Below are positions 1-8,784 of a stretch of 64,000 nt of DNA, piece by piece. The notes beneath the pieces are model-generated. The model saw nothing but the letters and a program-made list of their open reading frames with translations, ran no database searches and was not told where the DNA came from. The position numbers were made by a program, and so were the translations under genes. The stretch is from Pedobacter chinensis. GTDB taxonomy: Bacteria; Bacteroidota; Bacteroidia; Sphingobacteriales; Sphingobacteriaceae. The DNA lies in assembly GCF_003339865.1 (NCBI RefSeq), contig NZ_QPKV01000003.1, forward strand, positions 868,001 through 932,000. Reading direction: 5' to 3'. Every line of letters begins with the position of its first letter. Position 1 is the stretch's first letter.

Positions 1-1
1 T

Positions 2-1309
2 GGCTATGAAGATCCAAATATTTGGGCCATTTATGATCAGGTGGCTGATTATCTTACCTCTTCGAGAAAACCAATATTTTTGGTCGCACCTGATTATCCT
101 GAGCATAAAATCGAATTCCTGCGACAAAAAGGAATCACTTATCTAAATATGAAGGCGGAAGAATTCTTGACAGAGTTACATCAAGATATTAAAAATAATA
201 TTCTACCGGATTTTCGTGATGGTATTGTATCTCCTGAAACATTTAGGGAATTTTTAAAATACCATAATATTAGCCCAACATTGAAAGGGAATAATGAGGG
301 ATTTGCAATTGATGTATTAAAAGGAATTAAACGACCCTTGGAAGGAGATCTTAAACTGAAATTTAACGAAGGCCCCTTGAATGCCTTGAAGAGTTTTTTT
401 GAGACGGGGTTAAGCAGCCCTGTAGAAATTGATGATACAGGTGCTAATGATATACAAATTTCTGTTGAAGGACTCAGCATGTATAAGGAGGGAGAAATAG
501 CGAAAATCGAATTTAAAAAAAATCCGACTTCGGTTATTCAATGTGATCTTTCCTTTAATTCAAATCATTTTGAGTTGAATGATTTACAGGCCCAGGTTTA
601 TCATGGGACAAAACAGTTTACGATTGTTGTCGTGATCCATAATTATACCCTGAAGATTAATGGCGATCTGTTTTTTGATAATAAGATTGATTTGAATTTC
701 ACGCTTAACAATAGCCGGATGCATGCAAATACCAAGGATGCGTTAGAGGCCTATCAGTTTGCAAAAAACTTATTTCTTGCAGAGCCTTTTACAGTTTATC
801 TCAAGGGTGGCGGATCATTTAGCAACTCCCTTCCCAAACGTCAGGATAAGAATGTGGAATGGTCAGAAAACTACATTCTGTACATCAAAGCATTAAGGGA
901 AATCGAAAGCCATTTCAGTGTCCGCTTTAGGGATTTTGGGATGCCATCTGATGAAGAAGAATGGCTGATAAGAAAGCTGGTTCGCATTATCAAGGGACTG
1001 CCATTGGAATTGGAGAATAACGAGGTGACCATGACTATGTACAAGATTTATCCTAGTACGATTGAAATGGTAGAAAGATTGGAATATGAAAATCACGATC
1101 TTGATATGAGTTTCTTGCAAGTCAAAGAAGTTGAATTATATGGTTACCGTTTCTTTCTCACGAAAAGTAGCGTTAAGGTGGTTTGTGCCAAAGCAGTCAA
1201 TCTTGAAGAGGTTAAGGCCAAAACAACCAAAGAAATTAAGATTATAAGTAAAACTGGTAAGTTACATGAGTTTTATGATCTTGAAAATTCAAGAGCTGAA
1301 AAGATATAA
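2..1309 (+). CDS. SIR2-like protein, 5' end outside window (partial)
   Basis: The frame is open to the first base, so the GTG at 41 is probably internal and the true start lies upstream. The first visible residues read GYEDPNIWAIYDQ, followed by a segment with KPIFLVAPDYPEHKIEFL and then RQKGITYL. This matches the end of SIR2-like (SIR2_2) domains, where a G-[YF]-x-x-[DN]-P-N-[IL] strand is followed by a short strand and a 'KxEYLxxKGI' helix. Such domains bind or hydrolyse NAD and are common in anti-phage proteins. The remaining roughly 350 residues contain a beta-rich middle and a charged C-terminus that I do not recognise; no signal peptide or membrane segment is visible in the part present. 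A small ORF follows after 5 bp and is probably co-transcribed. The SIR2 call rests only on the short visible end, so function is inferred. Confidence 0.55.
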   Translation, partial: GYEDPNIWAIYDQVADYLTSSRKPIFLVAPDYPEHKIEFLRQKGITYLNMKAEEFLTELHQDIKNNILPDFRDGIVSPETFREFLKYHNISPTLKGNNEGFAIDVLKGIKRPLEGDLKLKFNEGPLNALKSFFETGLSSPVEIDDTGANDIQISVEGLSMYKEGEIAKIEFKKNPTSVIQCDLSFNSNHFELNDLQAQVYHGTKQFTIVVVIHNYTLKINGDLFFDNKIDLNFTLNNSRMHANTKDALEAYQFAKNLFLAEPFTVYLKGGGSFSNSLPKRQDKNVEWSENYILYIKALREIESHFSVRFRDFGMPSDEEEWLIRKLVRIIKGLPLELENNEVTMTMYKIYPSTIEMVERLEYENHDLDMSFLQVKEVELYGYRFFLTKSSVKVVCAKAVNLEEVKAKTTKEIKIISKTGKLHEFYDLENSRAEKI

Positions 1310-1314
1310 TATCT

Positions 1315-1704
1315 ATGCCAAAGAATTCTATAATAATCAAGGCAAAGGATTACAAGTATCCAACAACGGAAGAACTTAAATGGGCATATACTGTTTCTCC
1401 AGAACTTTCCAATTTCGGTTTTGAATCCAAAAACCCGATGATTTCATTAATCTCTGGTAAACGAAGCATTTCGGAAGTTCATCGGGATGATCAATTACAA
1501 TATTGGAATAATATGCTTCTAAATAGGAATGGTGGGCTATTACATACTTATCACAATGCAATAGTTCACTATCAAAGAGGCGTTCCTGATGATTTTAGCA
1601 ATTTTGAACAAAATCACTACATCAATAGGATTCAGTTTGATTATTATCTCGAATATTTTTACCATCAGTTTGCAACAGTTTCTGATACCATTAAAGGGTT
1701 TTAG
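1315..1704 (+). CDS. Hypothetical protein, 129 aa, possibly truncated
   Basis: This short ORF starts with ATG 5 bp after the SIR2-like gene and has no domain I can name with confidence. It is rich in aromatic residues near the end (an FDYYLEYFYHQF segment) and predicted helical there. That aromatic helix followed by 'DTI' loosely recalls the start of some HEPN-type helical domains, but this is a weak impression. The stop codon falls inside the first codons of the acetyltransferase gene in another frame, so this protein ends where the next begins. It could be a complete small partner of the SIR2-like protein or a gene shortened by a deletion that joined it to the acetyltransferase. Confidence 0.5.
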   Translation: MPKNSIIIKAKDYKYPTTEELKWAYTVSPELSNFGFESKNPMISLISGKRSISEVHRDDQLQYWNNMLLNRNGGLLHTYHNAIVHYQRGVPDDFSNFEQNHYINRIQFDYYLEYFYHQFATVSDTIKGF

Positions 1705-2152
1705 TTGTGGCAAGGAGAAGCTCGACAACTACCTACATAAACAGGCAAGCCAAGATGTTAAACGTAAACTCTGTGTGGTGTTTGCAATGTTTGAAGACAC
1801 AATAATCAAAGGTTATTATACACTTTCCAGTGCATCGATACCTTCAATGCTTGTGCCCGAGGATTTTAGAAAAAAAATGCCTAAATCATATGAGTCCCTC
1901 CCTGTTACATTGCTTGGAAGATTAGCAATAGATTCTAAATTTAAAGGAAATGGCCTGGGAGGTATTATATTGCTGGATGCGCTTAAGCGGAGTTATGAAA
2001 TTGCCAATCAAAGCCTGGGTTCTATTGGTATTGTGGTTGATCCTTTAGACGATGATGCAGTGGCGTTTTATGAAAAATTTGGTTTTATTCTTTTGCCTGA
2101 TAGTGGTAAAATGTTTCTTCCTATGTCTGATATTGCTCAATTAACATTATAG
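1670..2152 (+). CDS. GNAT acetyltransferase, TacT/AtaT-like
   Basis: The product begins with FSCGKEKLDNYLHKQA, the pattern (F-x-C-G-x-x-x-L-D-x-[YW]-L-x-x-x-A) that opens the TacT/AtaT class of GNAT proteins. It continues with the acetyl-CoA strand and loop (LGRLAIDSKFKGNGLGG) and ends with the usual DDDAVAFYEKFGF motif. About 160 aa is normal for this group. An ATG at 1589 gives 27 extra hydrophobic residues overlapping the previous gene by more than 100 bp; a TTG at 1670 places the start at the point where homologues normally begin, so I prefer it, without a strong ribosome site to decide. TacT-like toxins acetylate charged tRNAs and usually follow a DUF1778 antitoxin. No such gene is adjacent, so this may be a solitary acetyltransferase or use an unusual partner. 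Confidence 0.75.
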   Translation: MQQFLIPLKGFSCGKEKLDNYLHKQASQDVKRKLCVVFAMFEDTIIKGYYTLSSASIPSMLVPEDFRKKMPKSYESLPVTLLGRLAIDSKFKGNGLGGIILLDALKRSYEIANQSLGSIGIVVDPLDDDAVAFYEKFGFILLPDSGKMFLPMSDIAQLTL

Positions 2153-2448
2153 ATGAGCTTTTACTCCATATACCTTATTTAAGGTTTGGTCATTTCAAAC
2201 CTCGTGACTTACCGTAAAATTCCTATAATTTTCCAAATTGTGAATTTTGCAATGATTTCTCTAATAGCCGGTCAATTTTTTATTTACATCAATATTTTCT
2301 AATGGTAATCCTGTTAAGGTCGGTAAAGAGATTCCTGGAAAAACATAGTGTCTCGGGAGCTCAGATTTGCAAGCCTGCAATTACATTAAAACCCATTTCT
2401 AGCTAATAGGGTGGTTTTTATTTCCATAACAGAAAGTTTCCTTACGTA
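2153..2448. other. Intergenic, no feature seen
   Basis: AT-rich gap between the acetyltransferase and the convergent DUF1493-like gene. I see no convincing hairpin terminator or ORF. Confidence 0.4.
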
Positions 2449-2928
2449 TTATAAGAAATCTTTATTCCATTCTTTCAAAAGTTTATACTTTATATTTGCA
2501 TCAGCTACATATTTCCCTTCGACATACCATACTAAAAGATCTCGAAAAGTCATATCTGAAACTGATCTGGCTGGTTTATAAAAAGTTGGCTTTGAGATTT
2601 TTAATTTATTGAATGTTAGCAATTCTATCGTTTTAAGCGGGAGCCAAATTGAAATTACTAATAAATTATAAAGGGCTGCGGCAGAATCGTACAGCTCCGC
2701 TTCGGAATAAAAATGTTTGTCATAATTAAAATCTGAATGTTCTAATTGAAATTTTTCTACAAACTTCACTAATAAAAAATAATTGTCATCACCAGATAAG
2801 CCCAGGTCTCCAACGATTTTAGTGTTCAATGATGTAACATCGTCTCCAGACTCACTTTCCAGGAAATTTTTAATGGTATGATAGGCGTGTTTTAATTTTG
2901 AAAATTCGATGTGTTTTTCGGTTTCCAT
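2449..2928 (-). CDS. DUF1493-like small protein
   Basis: The 159-residue product contains the segment TKIVGDLGLSGDDNYFLL, followed by a phenylalanine-rich stretch (KFVEKFQLEHSDFNYDKHF). This matches the DUF1493 pattern of an initial 'DLGx[TS]GDD' turn and a 'F...F.VD.S.F....YF' motif, which resembles an acyl-carrier-type fold but lacks the DSL serine. The C-terminal half ends with 'MTFRDLLVWYVEGKY', typical of the family. No signal peptide or membrane segment is seen. It is a single gene convergent with the acetyltransferase gene. The biochemical role of the family is unknown. Confidence 0.6.
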   Translation of the reverse strand: METEKHIEFSKLKHAYHTIKNFLESESGDDVTSLNTKIVGDLGLSGDDNYFLLVKFVEKFQLEHSDFNYDKHFYSEAELYDSAAALYNLLVISIWLPLKTIELLTFNKLKISKPTFYKPARSVSDMTFRDLLVWYVEGKYVADANIKYKLLKEWNKDFL

Positions 2929-3360
2929 GGGTTAAAATAATTATCTTTTAATCATTTTAAAATTAAATAAATATTTCAGGTTTTTACGAACTGTATAATT
3001 GTTCGAAATTCAGGCTATGGGTTTAGTTAGTATGATCCATGTTGTACATTCGAGGATGCTTACTTAAAGCCTTTTAATTAGGGAAATCATCATATTATCT
3101 CCAGAGTTCATTGCCCTATATTTTTTGATGTTATTCGTTGAAATGTATTTGCCTGCTGATATTTAACCCTTTTTAGCCAACCAGATAAGCATTAAACTGG
3201 TTGACTAAACTTCAATTAGAATTTTAAGCCTCTTCATTCCACCTTGCTCATGATTATCCTCTCCGTTAATTACAAGCCTAATATTCATTTTTATTAAATC
3301 GCTAAAACTTAATGGTAAAATAAAAGGTTGTATCATCACTATAATCTAACAAAACTGACC
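2929..3360. other. Intergenic, divergent promoter region with a small hairpin
   Basis: This gap separates the minus-strand DUF1493-like gene from the plus-strand ferritin-like gene and must hold both promoters. The only structure seen is an imperfect inverted repeat (caaccag at 3178-3184 and ctggttg at 3197-3203, 12-nt loop), extendable to 10 of 11 pairs. It has no T-tract. No ORF is supported. Confidence 0.4.
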
Positions 3361-3915
3361 ATGAAAACAAAGGAAACAGGTAGCGATCCAAAGTTTGCTA
3401 CCAAAACAAGCTCGCAGGAGTCCCCTGCTCTAAATGAACTCTTTAAAGACTCGATTTCAGATTTATATTGGGCTGAGAACCATCTGGTAAAGGCATTGCC
3501 AAAAATGATTTCTGCAGCAACGGCGCCCGAGCTTAAAAATGCCATCGAATCGCATCTGGAGGAAACAAAGGGCCATGTTTCCAGACTGGAACAAATCTTC
3601 GAACTTTTAGGCGAAAAAGCCATTGCAAAAAAATGCGATGCCATGGAAGGCCTGACTAAAGAAGCAGAAGGCATTGTAGAAGAAACCGAGCCAGGTACAG
3701 CAACCAGAGATGTAGGGATTATTCTTGCCTCACAAAAAGTAGAGCATTATGAAATTGCCAGTTATGGCGGACTTTATCAGTTGGCAACTACATTAGGTTT
3801 GACTGATATCGCAGATCTTCTGGAGCAAACACTTGCTGAAGAGAAATTGGCAGACGGTAAACTAACTGATATTGCAGAAAATGAAATTAATTATAAAGCA
3901 GCCGATGAGGCCTAA
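3361..3915 (+). CDS. DUF892 ferritin-like protein (YciE/YciF family)
   Basis: The 184-residue product is a helical ferritin-like protein of the DUF892 (YciE/YciF) family. It has the typical LFKDSISDLYWAENHLVKAL opening helix, then ESHLEETKGHVSRLEQIFELL and QKVEHYEIASYGGL, which supply the Glu/His residues expected to hold a di-iron centre. Members are induced by stress; their enzymatic role is not settled. I start it at ATG 3361; an in-frame TTG at 3328 would add 11 poorly conserved residues. The catalase gene begins 11 bp downstream, so the two are almost surely one transcript, which supports an oxidative or osmotic stress role. No export signal is visible. Confidence 0.88.
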   Translation: MKTKETGSDPKFATKTSSQESPALNELFKDSISDLYWAENHLVKALPKMISAATAPELKNAIESHLEETKGHVSRLEQIFELLGEKAIAKKCDAMEGLTKEAEGIVEETEPGTATRDVGIILASQKVEHYEIASYGGLYQLATTLGLTDIADLLEQTLAEEKLADGKLTDIAENEINYKAADEA

Positions 3916-3926
3916 TAACGAAAGAT

Positions 3927-6119
3927 ATGGCTAAGAAAAGTTCTGAAAAAAAAGTAGCGCCAGTTCAGCAGGAAAATGAAAAAGCAGCTAAACTGGAATC
4001 ATTCGTTGCAGATTCAACCGGTGAATTGATGACCACCAATCACGGTGTGAAAATCAATGATGACCAAAATTCGCTCAAAGCAGGCGAAAGAGGTGCAACA
4101 TTATTGGAGGATTTTATCCTGCGCGAAAAAATTACCCATTTTGATCATGAAAGAATTCCTGAACGCATTGTACATGCCCGTGGATCGGCAGCACATGGCG
4201 TATTTAAGGTATATGAAGATATGTCGGAACTAACCCGTGCGGCATTTTTATGTGATCCGGGCGCTGAAACACCTGTTTTCGTTCGCTTTTCAACGGTAGC
4301 AGGTTCACGTGGATCTACCGATCTTGCCCGCGATGTTCGCGGTTTCGCCGTGAAATTCTATACCCAGGAGGGTAATTTCGATTTGGTGGGAAATAACATG
4401 CCTGTATTCTTTATTCAGGATGCTGTTAAATTTCCTGACCTCATTCATGCAGTTAAACCAGAGCCTGACAACGAAATGCCGCAGGCCGCTTCAGCACACG
4501 ATACCTTTTGGGATTTTATTTCTCAAATGCCTGAGTCGGCTCACATGATCATGTGGGCAATGAGCGACCGTGCCCTGCCAAGAAGTTACCGGATGATGGA
4601 AGGATTTGGCGTACATACTTTCAGGTTTGTTAATGCCAAAGGAGTGTCCAGTTTTGTGAAGTTTCACTGGAAACCCTTGCTCGGTGTACATGCGGTGGCC
4701 TGGGATGAAGCACAGAATATTTCCGGAAAAGATCCCGATTATCACAGAAGAGATCTTTGGGATGCCATTGAAGCGGGCGCTTTTCCTGAATGGGAACTTG
4801 GTGTTCAGATTGTTCCGGAAGAAGATGAGTTTAAATTTGAATTCGACCTTCTTGATCCGACCAAATTAATTCCTGAGGAATTGGTTCCGGTACAACGCAT
4901 AGGTAAAATGACACTGAACAGAAACCCTGATAATTTCTTCGCAGAAACCGAACAGGTAGCTTTTCACGTTGGTCATGTAGTGCCGGGTATCGATTTTACC
5001 AACGATCCCTTATTGCAGGGCAGATTGTTTTCTTATACTGATACCCAACTGATTCGTTTGGGCGGTCCAAATTTTCATGAAATTCCAATTAACAGACCCG
5101 TTGTTCCGGTTCACAACAATCAGCGTGATGGCCATATGCGTCAAACCATTAACAGAGGTAAAACAAGTTATGGTCCGAATGGTATCGCGGCCAATGACCC
5201 TCAACAGGCTAAAGCTGCAGATGGTGGATTTGTAAGCTATAACGAACGGATTGACGCCAGAAAGATCCGAGCCAGAAGCAGAAGTTTCTTCGATCATTTC
5301 TCTCAGGCCCGATTATTCTTCAATTCACAAAGTGATCCAGAGAAAAATCACATTATTGATGCGTTAAGCTTTGAGTTGGGAAAGGTAAAAGCAGTTGAAA
5401 TTCGTGAACGCATGTTGGCGGTTCTGGCACAAATTGATAAAGGCCTGGCTGGAGAAATTGCCTTTGCCCTCGGTCTGCACATTCCAAAAATTCCGCTGGA
5501 AGAATTGAATAATAGTATTCCTGCCGATGGAGATCGGGCTGATTATGCTTCGACAAATCCTGAAGGTAGTCTGGCGAAATCGGAAGCATTAAGCATGGCA
5601 GGTACCATTAAAGATAATATCAAAACCAGGAAGATTGCCATATTGGCTGCTGATGGCGTAGATGAAAAATCGTTAAGCAAAGTAAAGGATACATTAGTTG
5701 CTGAAGGTGCAGTTGTTCATATTATTGCCCCAAAACTGGGAGAGATTACATCTAAAGGAGACAAAAAAATTGTTCCTGATGAAAGTTTCTTAACTGCTGC
5801 ATCAGTTTTGTATGATGCTGTTTATGTTCCTGGCGGCGGAAATTCAGTAGCAACGCTTGAAGCTGAAGCTAATGCAGTTCATTTCTTAAACGAGGCTTTT
5901 AAACACTGTAAAGCAATTGCAGCTGATGATGAAGCCATTCAGGTATTGGAATCTACCTATTTCTTTAAAAAGCTGCCAGCCGATTATGCTAAAGAGACCG
6001 TGTTAAGGGAAGGCATTATCGTGTCTGCTGATTTTAATGAACTAGCAAGTACTTTTGTGGAAATGATTGCGCTACACCGTTTCTGGGAAAGAGAAAATCC
6101 AAGGAAAATCCCAGCATAA
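3927..6119 (+). CDS. katE: Large-subunit catalase (HPII type) with C-terminal DJ-1/PfpI-like domain
   Basis: This 730-residue protein is a clade 2 haem catalase that disproportionates hydrogen peroxide. The distal His lies near residue 83 in IVHARGSAAHG, the distal Asn near 156 in LVGNNMPVFFIQDA, and the proximal haem tyrosine is Y370 in RLFSYTDTQLIRLGG. After the core, residues from about 580 form a flavodoxin-like class I amidotransferase/DJ-1 domain (RKIAILAADGVDEKSL... VYVPGGGNSVATL), which separates large catalases such as E. coli KatE from small ones. The length agrees with that class. The lysine-rich N-terminus is not a signal peptide, so it is probably cytoplasmic. It is co-transcribed with the DUF892 gene and convergent with an ankyrin gene. 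Confidence 0.97.
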   Translation: MAKKSSEKKVAPVQQENEKAAKLESFVADSTGELMTTNHGVKINDDQNSLKAGERGATLLEDFILREKITHFDHERIPERIVHARGSAAHGVFKVYEDMSELTRAAFLCDPGAETPVFVRFSTVAGSRGSTDLARDVRGFAVKFYTQEGNFDLVGNNMPVFFIQDAVKFPDLIHAVKPEPDNEMPQAASAHDTFWDFISQMPESAHMIMWAMSDRALPRSYRMMEGFGVHTFRFVNAKGVSSFVKFHWKPLLGVHAVAWDEAQNISGKDPDYHRRDLWDAIEAGAFPEWELGVQIVPEEDEFKFEFDLLDPTKLIPEELVPVQRIGKMTLNRNPDNFFAETEQVAFHVGHVVPGIDFTNDPLLQGRLFSYTDTQLIRLGGPNFHEIPINRPVVPVHNNQRDGHMRQTINRGKTSYGPNGIAANDPQQAKAADGGFVSYNERIDARKIRARSRSFFDHFSQARLFFNSQSDPEKNHIIDALSFELGKVKAVEIRERMLAVLAQIDKGLAGEIAFALGLHIPKIPLEELNNSIPADGDRADYASTNPEGSLAKSEALSMAGTIKDNIKTRKIAILAADGVDEKSLSKVKDTLVAEGAVVHIIAPKLGEITSKGDKKIVPDESFLTAASVLYDAVYVPGGGNSVATLEAEANAVHFLNEAFKHCKAIAADDEAIQVLESTYFFKKLPADYAKETVLREGIIVSADFNELASTFVEMIALHRFWERENPRKIPA

Positions 6120-6602
6120 TTAGAACAAGTATAACAAAATAATTGTCATTCTGAACGCGAAAGATCTTCGACTACGTTACCATTGACGTTTTTTGTAATT
6201 CATTGTAAATCATGATTTAACTGAAGTTTTAAAGAAATAATATCCCGCAGATTTAAGAAAATTACGCAGACTTTGTTTTTATCTGCGTAATCAGCAACAT
6301 CTGCGGGAAATACCTTAAGAATCTCAACATCATTTATATTGATTTTTATGACCACGAAGTAGCTGCAAAGTAAAATAAATTATCCCTTAGACTGAGAGCG
6401 GTTATCTTAACTTAGGATGGTATTGGTTGAGAACCACGCAAGTGCTCATCGAAAATAATCTTAAAGTTTTCGCTCTTGAAAACGCATTAAGATACCAATT
6501 AACTGGGAATGATGTATAATTCTAAGGAGGAGTCCAACAGGAACAACGAGAACTTCTGTTCAGTTACGTCCTCATTGTTATAAATTTAATTTTTTGAGTT
6601 CG
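6120..6602. other. Intergenic between convergent katE and ankyrin genes
   Basis: Non-coding gap of about 480 bp. It contains one clear double inverted repeat at 6243-6308 (listed separately) and a short piece near 6146 (gtcattctgaacgcgaaag) resembling dispersed intergenic repeats of this phylum. No ORF is supported. Confidence 0.5.
6243..6308. repeat. Nested inverted repeat, REP-like
   Basis: Two nested stems face each other. The outer pair is tcccgcagat (6243-6252) with atctgcggga (6299-6308); the inner pair is attacgcaga (6261-6270) with tctgcgtaat (6282-6291), around an 11-nt loop. The two stems are also variants of one unit (cgcaga). It could fold as a hairpin in transcripts reading from either convergent neighbour. 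It lacks a T-tract, so I class it as a dispersed palindromic repeat, not a terminator. Confidence 0.65.
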
Positions 6603-7115
6603 CTAGTTCGTTTTGGGAAGATTAGTATTGGCCAGATATGCTTCCAGCAGGGCTATTCCTTTTTCGTTCCCTTGCAATGCCGCAAAATCCAGTGCATGTT
6701 GACCTCTTGCATCTAAAAGGCTTACATCGGCACCGCTTTCCAATAGTAACTTTAGTACATCATTTCTGCCAAACATGGCTGCAAACATCAGTGCCGTTCC
6801 ACCATTGCCATGCTGTAAATTTAATGCAGCCCCATTTTCAATAAGCAACTTTGCGATGTCAAAATACCCCTTAAAAGCTACACCCATCAGTGCAGTATTT
6901 CCACCCTGATCGGCAGCATTTATGTCAGCACCAGCCTCAATCAATATTTTTGCTGCTTCCAACTGGTTATTGTAACAGGCAATAATAAGCGGAGTGTATC
7001 CTTTTTCATCCTGATGATTAAGATCGGCATTTCTGCGAATCAATTCTTTTAATACTTCTATTTCCCCTTTTCTGGCGGCGGGAATGATGAGTTCGTTGAT
7101 GTTTTCCATGTTCAT
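6603..7115 (-). CDS. Ankyrin repeat protein
   Basis: The 170-residue product consists of about five ankyrin repeats, seen as repeated 'G-x-T-[AP]-L-[MI]-x-A-x-x-x-[GN]' turns (KGYTPLIIACYNNQLEAAKI, GGNTALMGVAFKGYFDIAK, GGTALMFAAMFGRNDVLKL) with 'LLxxGAD[IV]' links. There is no signal peptide or membrane segment, so it is probably cytoplasmic. Ankyrin repeats bind proteins. Small ankyrin proteins are encoded next to catalase genes in other bacteria (for example ankB beside katB in Pseudomonas), where they are needed for full catalase activity. Here it lies tail to tail with katE, so a similar role is an inference from context. Confidence 0.9.
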   Translation of the reverse strand: MNMENINELIIPAARKGEIEVLKELIRRNADLNHQDEKGYTPLIIACYNNQLEAAKILIEAGADINAADQGGNTALMGVAFKGYFDIAKLLIENGAALNLQHGNGGTALMFAAMFGRNDVLKLLLESGADVSLLDARGQHALDFAALQGNEKGIALLEAYLANTNLPKTN

Positions 7116-7183
7116 ACAACCACGCTTTGATTTAAAAGTTTTCAGCGCAACAATAATTTTTTAACACGATTATCTTAACTGTT

Positions 7184-7504
7184 TTATCTTCTCGCCCGGG
7201 TTAAGCTATAAGCTATGAAATATTCAGATTCGGCCTGCGCCTCAATTTTTGGGTTGTCAACTGTCAATTTTGGTTGAGCAGATTTGAGGTGAAGTATTAC
7301 ACTGTTAGAGAAATCTAAAAGCACTTTTGGATCAACCCGGGTTGATACTGTTGGATAATAATCTCGTTCAATAGCGGTTTTTCCTTCTTCATTTACGAGA
7401 CTGAACTTCCAGCTTTCTTCCGGCCGAAAACCGTTTTCACTGTTTGAATTGTTAAGATGATATAAGAATACCTTAGCCTGTAAGGCAATATTTTCGTTTT
7501 GCAT
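7184..7504 (-). CDS. Hypothetical protein, 106 aa
   Basis: A short soluble protein with no recognisable domain, signal peptide or membrane segment. It begins MQNENIALQAKVFLYHL and ends with an arginine-rich tail (SLTRARR). It sits 49 bp after the desaturase gene on the same strand, and the ankyrin gene follows 68 bp further on, so the three may share a transcript. It is a real gene by length, frame and clean spacing; the function is unknown. Confidence 0.6.
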   Translation of the reverse strand: MQNENIALQAKVFLYHLNNSNSENGFRPEESWKFSLVNEEGKTAIERDYYPTVSTRVDPKVLLDFSNSVILHLKSAQPKLTVDNPKIEAQAESEYFIAYSLTRARR

Positions 7505-7553
7505 AATATAAAATTTATAGCCGGATGGCTGATTAAGAAATGATCAACTGAAA

Positions 7554-8618
7554 TTAATCTGCCGATCCAAGTTTTTTAATGTGTGAAAGATGTGAAATAA
7601 ATGCATTGAGCATGGTTTTATGCTCCAAATAAGATATTCCAAACTCTGCGCAGGTTTCTCTAACGTATTTGTTTATTGCAGGGTAATGTATGTGACTGAT
7701 TGCCGGAAAGAGATGATGTTCCACCTGGAAATTGAGTCCGCCAAGAAACCAGGATGCAAGCTTACTTTTTGTAGCGAAGTTGGAGGTAGAGGAAATCTGG
7801 TGGATGGCCCATTCCTTTTCAATCTTGCCATTCTGTACTTGTGGAAAGGACGTTTCTTCAACCACATGAGCCAGTTGAAAAACAATACTGAGGGTAAAAC
7901 CACATACCACCGCAACAATCATAAACCCTATTATTGCCTTTAAAAATCCAAGCATGATGATGGGCAATAAAAAGTAGATAGATAGATATACTAATTTTGT
8001 GATCCAGAAAATAAAATGTTCTCTGAACTTCAGTTTCATAGGCCTGCCATTTTTGCCCATCTTCCGGCTAAAGTATTTCTCGAAATCCTGATAAAGTGTC
8101 CACGCGATATAAGAGATCCCGTAAAGCAATACCCAGTAATATTGTTGGAAACGATGGTAAGAGTTTTTAGGCTGTTCAGCGTGCATACGCATAAACTTGA
8201 TATCGATATCATGATCCATTCCTTCAATATTGGTATAAGTGTGATGATCGATATTGTGTTTCTGTTTCCAGAAATAGATGGTACCTCCCATGATATTAAG
8301 CGTATAGGCAGACAATTTGTTTACCCATTTATAACGGGAAAAAGTTCCATGACCGCCCTCATGCATGATATTAAAGCCTATTGCCGCCAGGTTTGCCCCG
8401 AAAAGAATACACAAAACCACAGAAACAGACCAATGTGGAACGGCAAAAATGAGGGTAACGTAAATGCAAACTGCAGAAAGAGATAAGATAAGTGCTTTAA
8501 GAAAAAGCTTTTCTCCGCCGTTTTTGCTTTTTCCAGAACTGGTAAAATAGTGATTAACCTTTGCCTTTAATGACTTAAAAAAAGGAGTTGATGTTGATTC
8601 GAATGATGTTTTTGACAT
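7554..8618 (-). CDS. Membrane fatty acid desaturase (front-end/acyl-lipid type)
   Basis: The 354-residue protein has the three histidine boxes of membrane di-iron desaturases: HEGGHG (residues 86-91), HNIDHH (121-126) and QVEHH (298-302). The glutamine in the third box is typical of the front-end and linoleoyl-CoA desaturase group. Hydrophobic segments at about 38-82, 165-180 and 203-250 fit four membrane helices with the His boxes on the cytoplasmic face. There is no fused cytochrome b5 domain, so an external electron donor is needed. It introduces a double bond into acyl chains, likely for membrane fluidity. The exact position of the double bond cannot be told from sequence. Confidence 0.92.
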   Translation of the reverse strand: MSKTSFESTSTPFFKSLKAKVNHYFTSSGKSKNGGEKLFLKALILSLSAVCIYVTLIFAVPHWSVSVVLCILFGANLAAIGFNIMHEGGHGTFSRYKWVNKLSAYTLNIMGGTIYFWKQKHNIDHHTYTNIEGMDHDIDIKFMRMHAEQPKNSYHRFQQYYWVLLYGISYIAWTLYQDFEKYFSRKMGKNGRPMKLKFREHFIFWITKLVYLSIYFLLPIIMLGFLKAIIGFMIVAVVCGFTLSIVFQLAHVVEETSFPQVQNGKIEKEWAIHQISSTSNFATKSKLASWFLGGLNFQVEHHLFPAISHIHYPAINKYVRETCAEFGISYLEHKTMLNAFISHLSHIKKLGSAD

Positions 8619-8784
8619 ATTTATTGTTTAGCTCCTGCACTGAAGACCAGTCAGGGAATTCCCGTTGCCTGCTAAACAAAAAGAACACGCTTTTTTGAGC
8701 GCTTATAAATTTAACGTTTTTTTCTGAATTATGTTGTGTGAACAGCATCGTTTGTTTTTCTGGCAGATTATGTGGTAATTTTTT

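Noticed and set aside
181..480. 99-aa minus-strand ORF inside the SIR2-like gene
   Set aside because: Lies wholly within a longer plus-strand frame with better composition and no recognisable motif.
8016..8486. 156-aa plus-strand ORF opposite the desaturase gene
   Set aside because: The minus-strand frame carries all three histidine boxes, so this is an antisense shadow.
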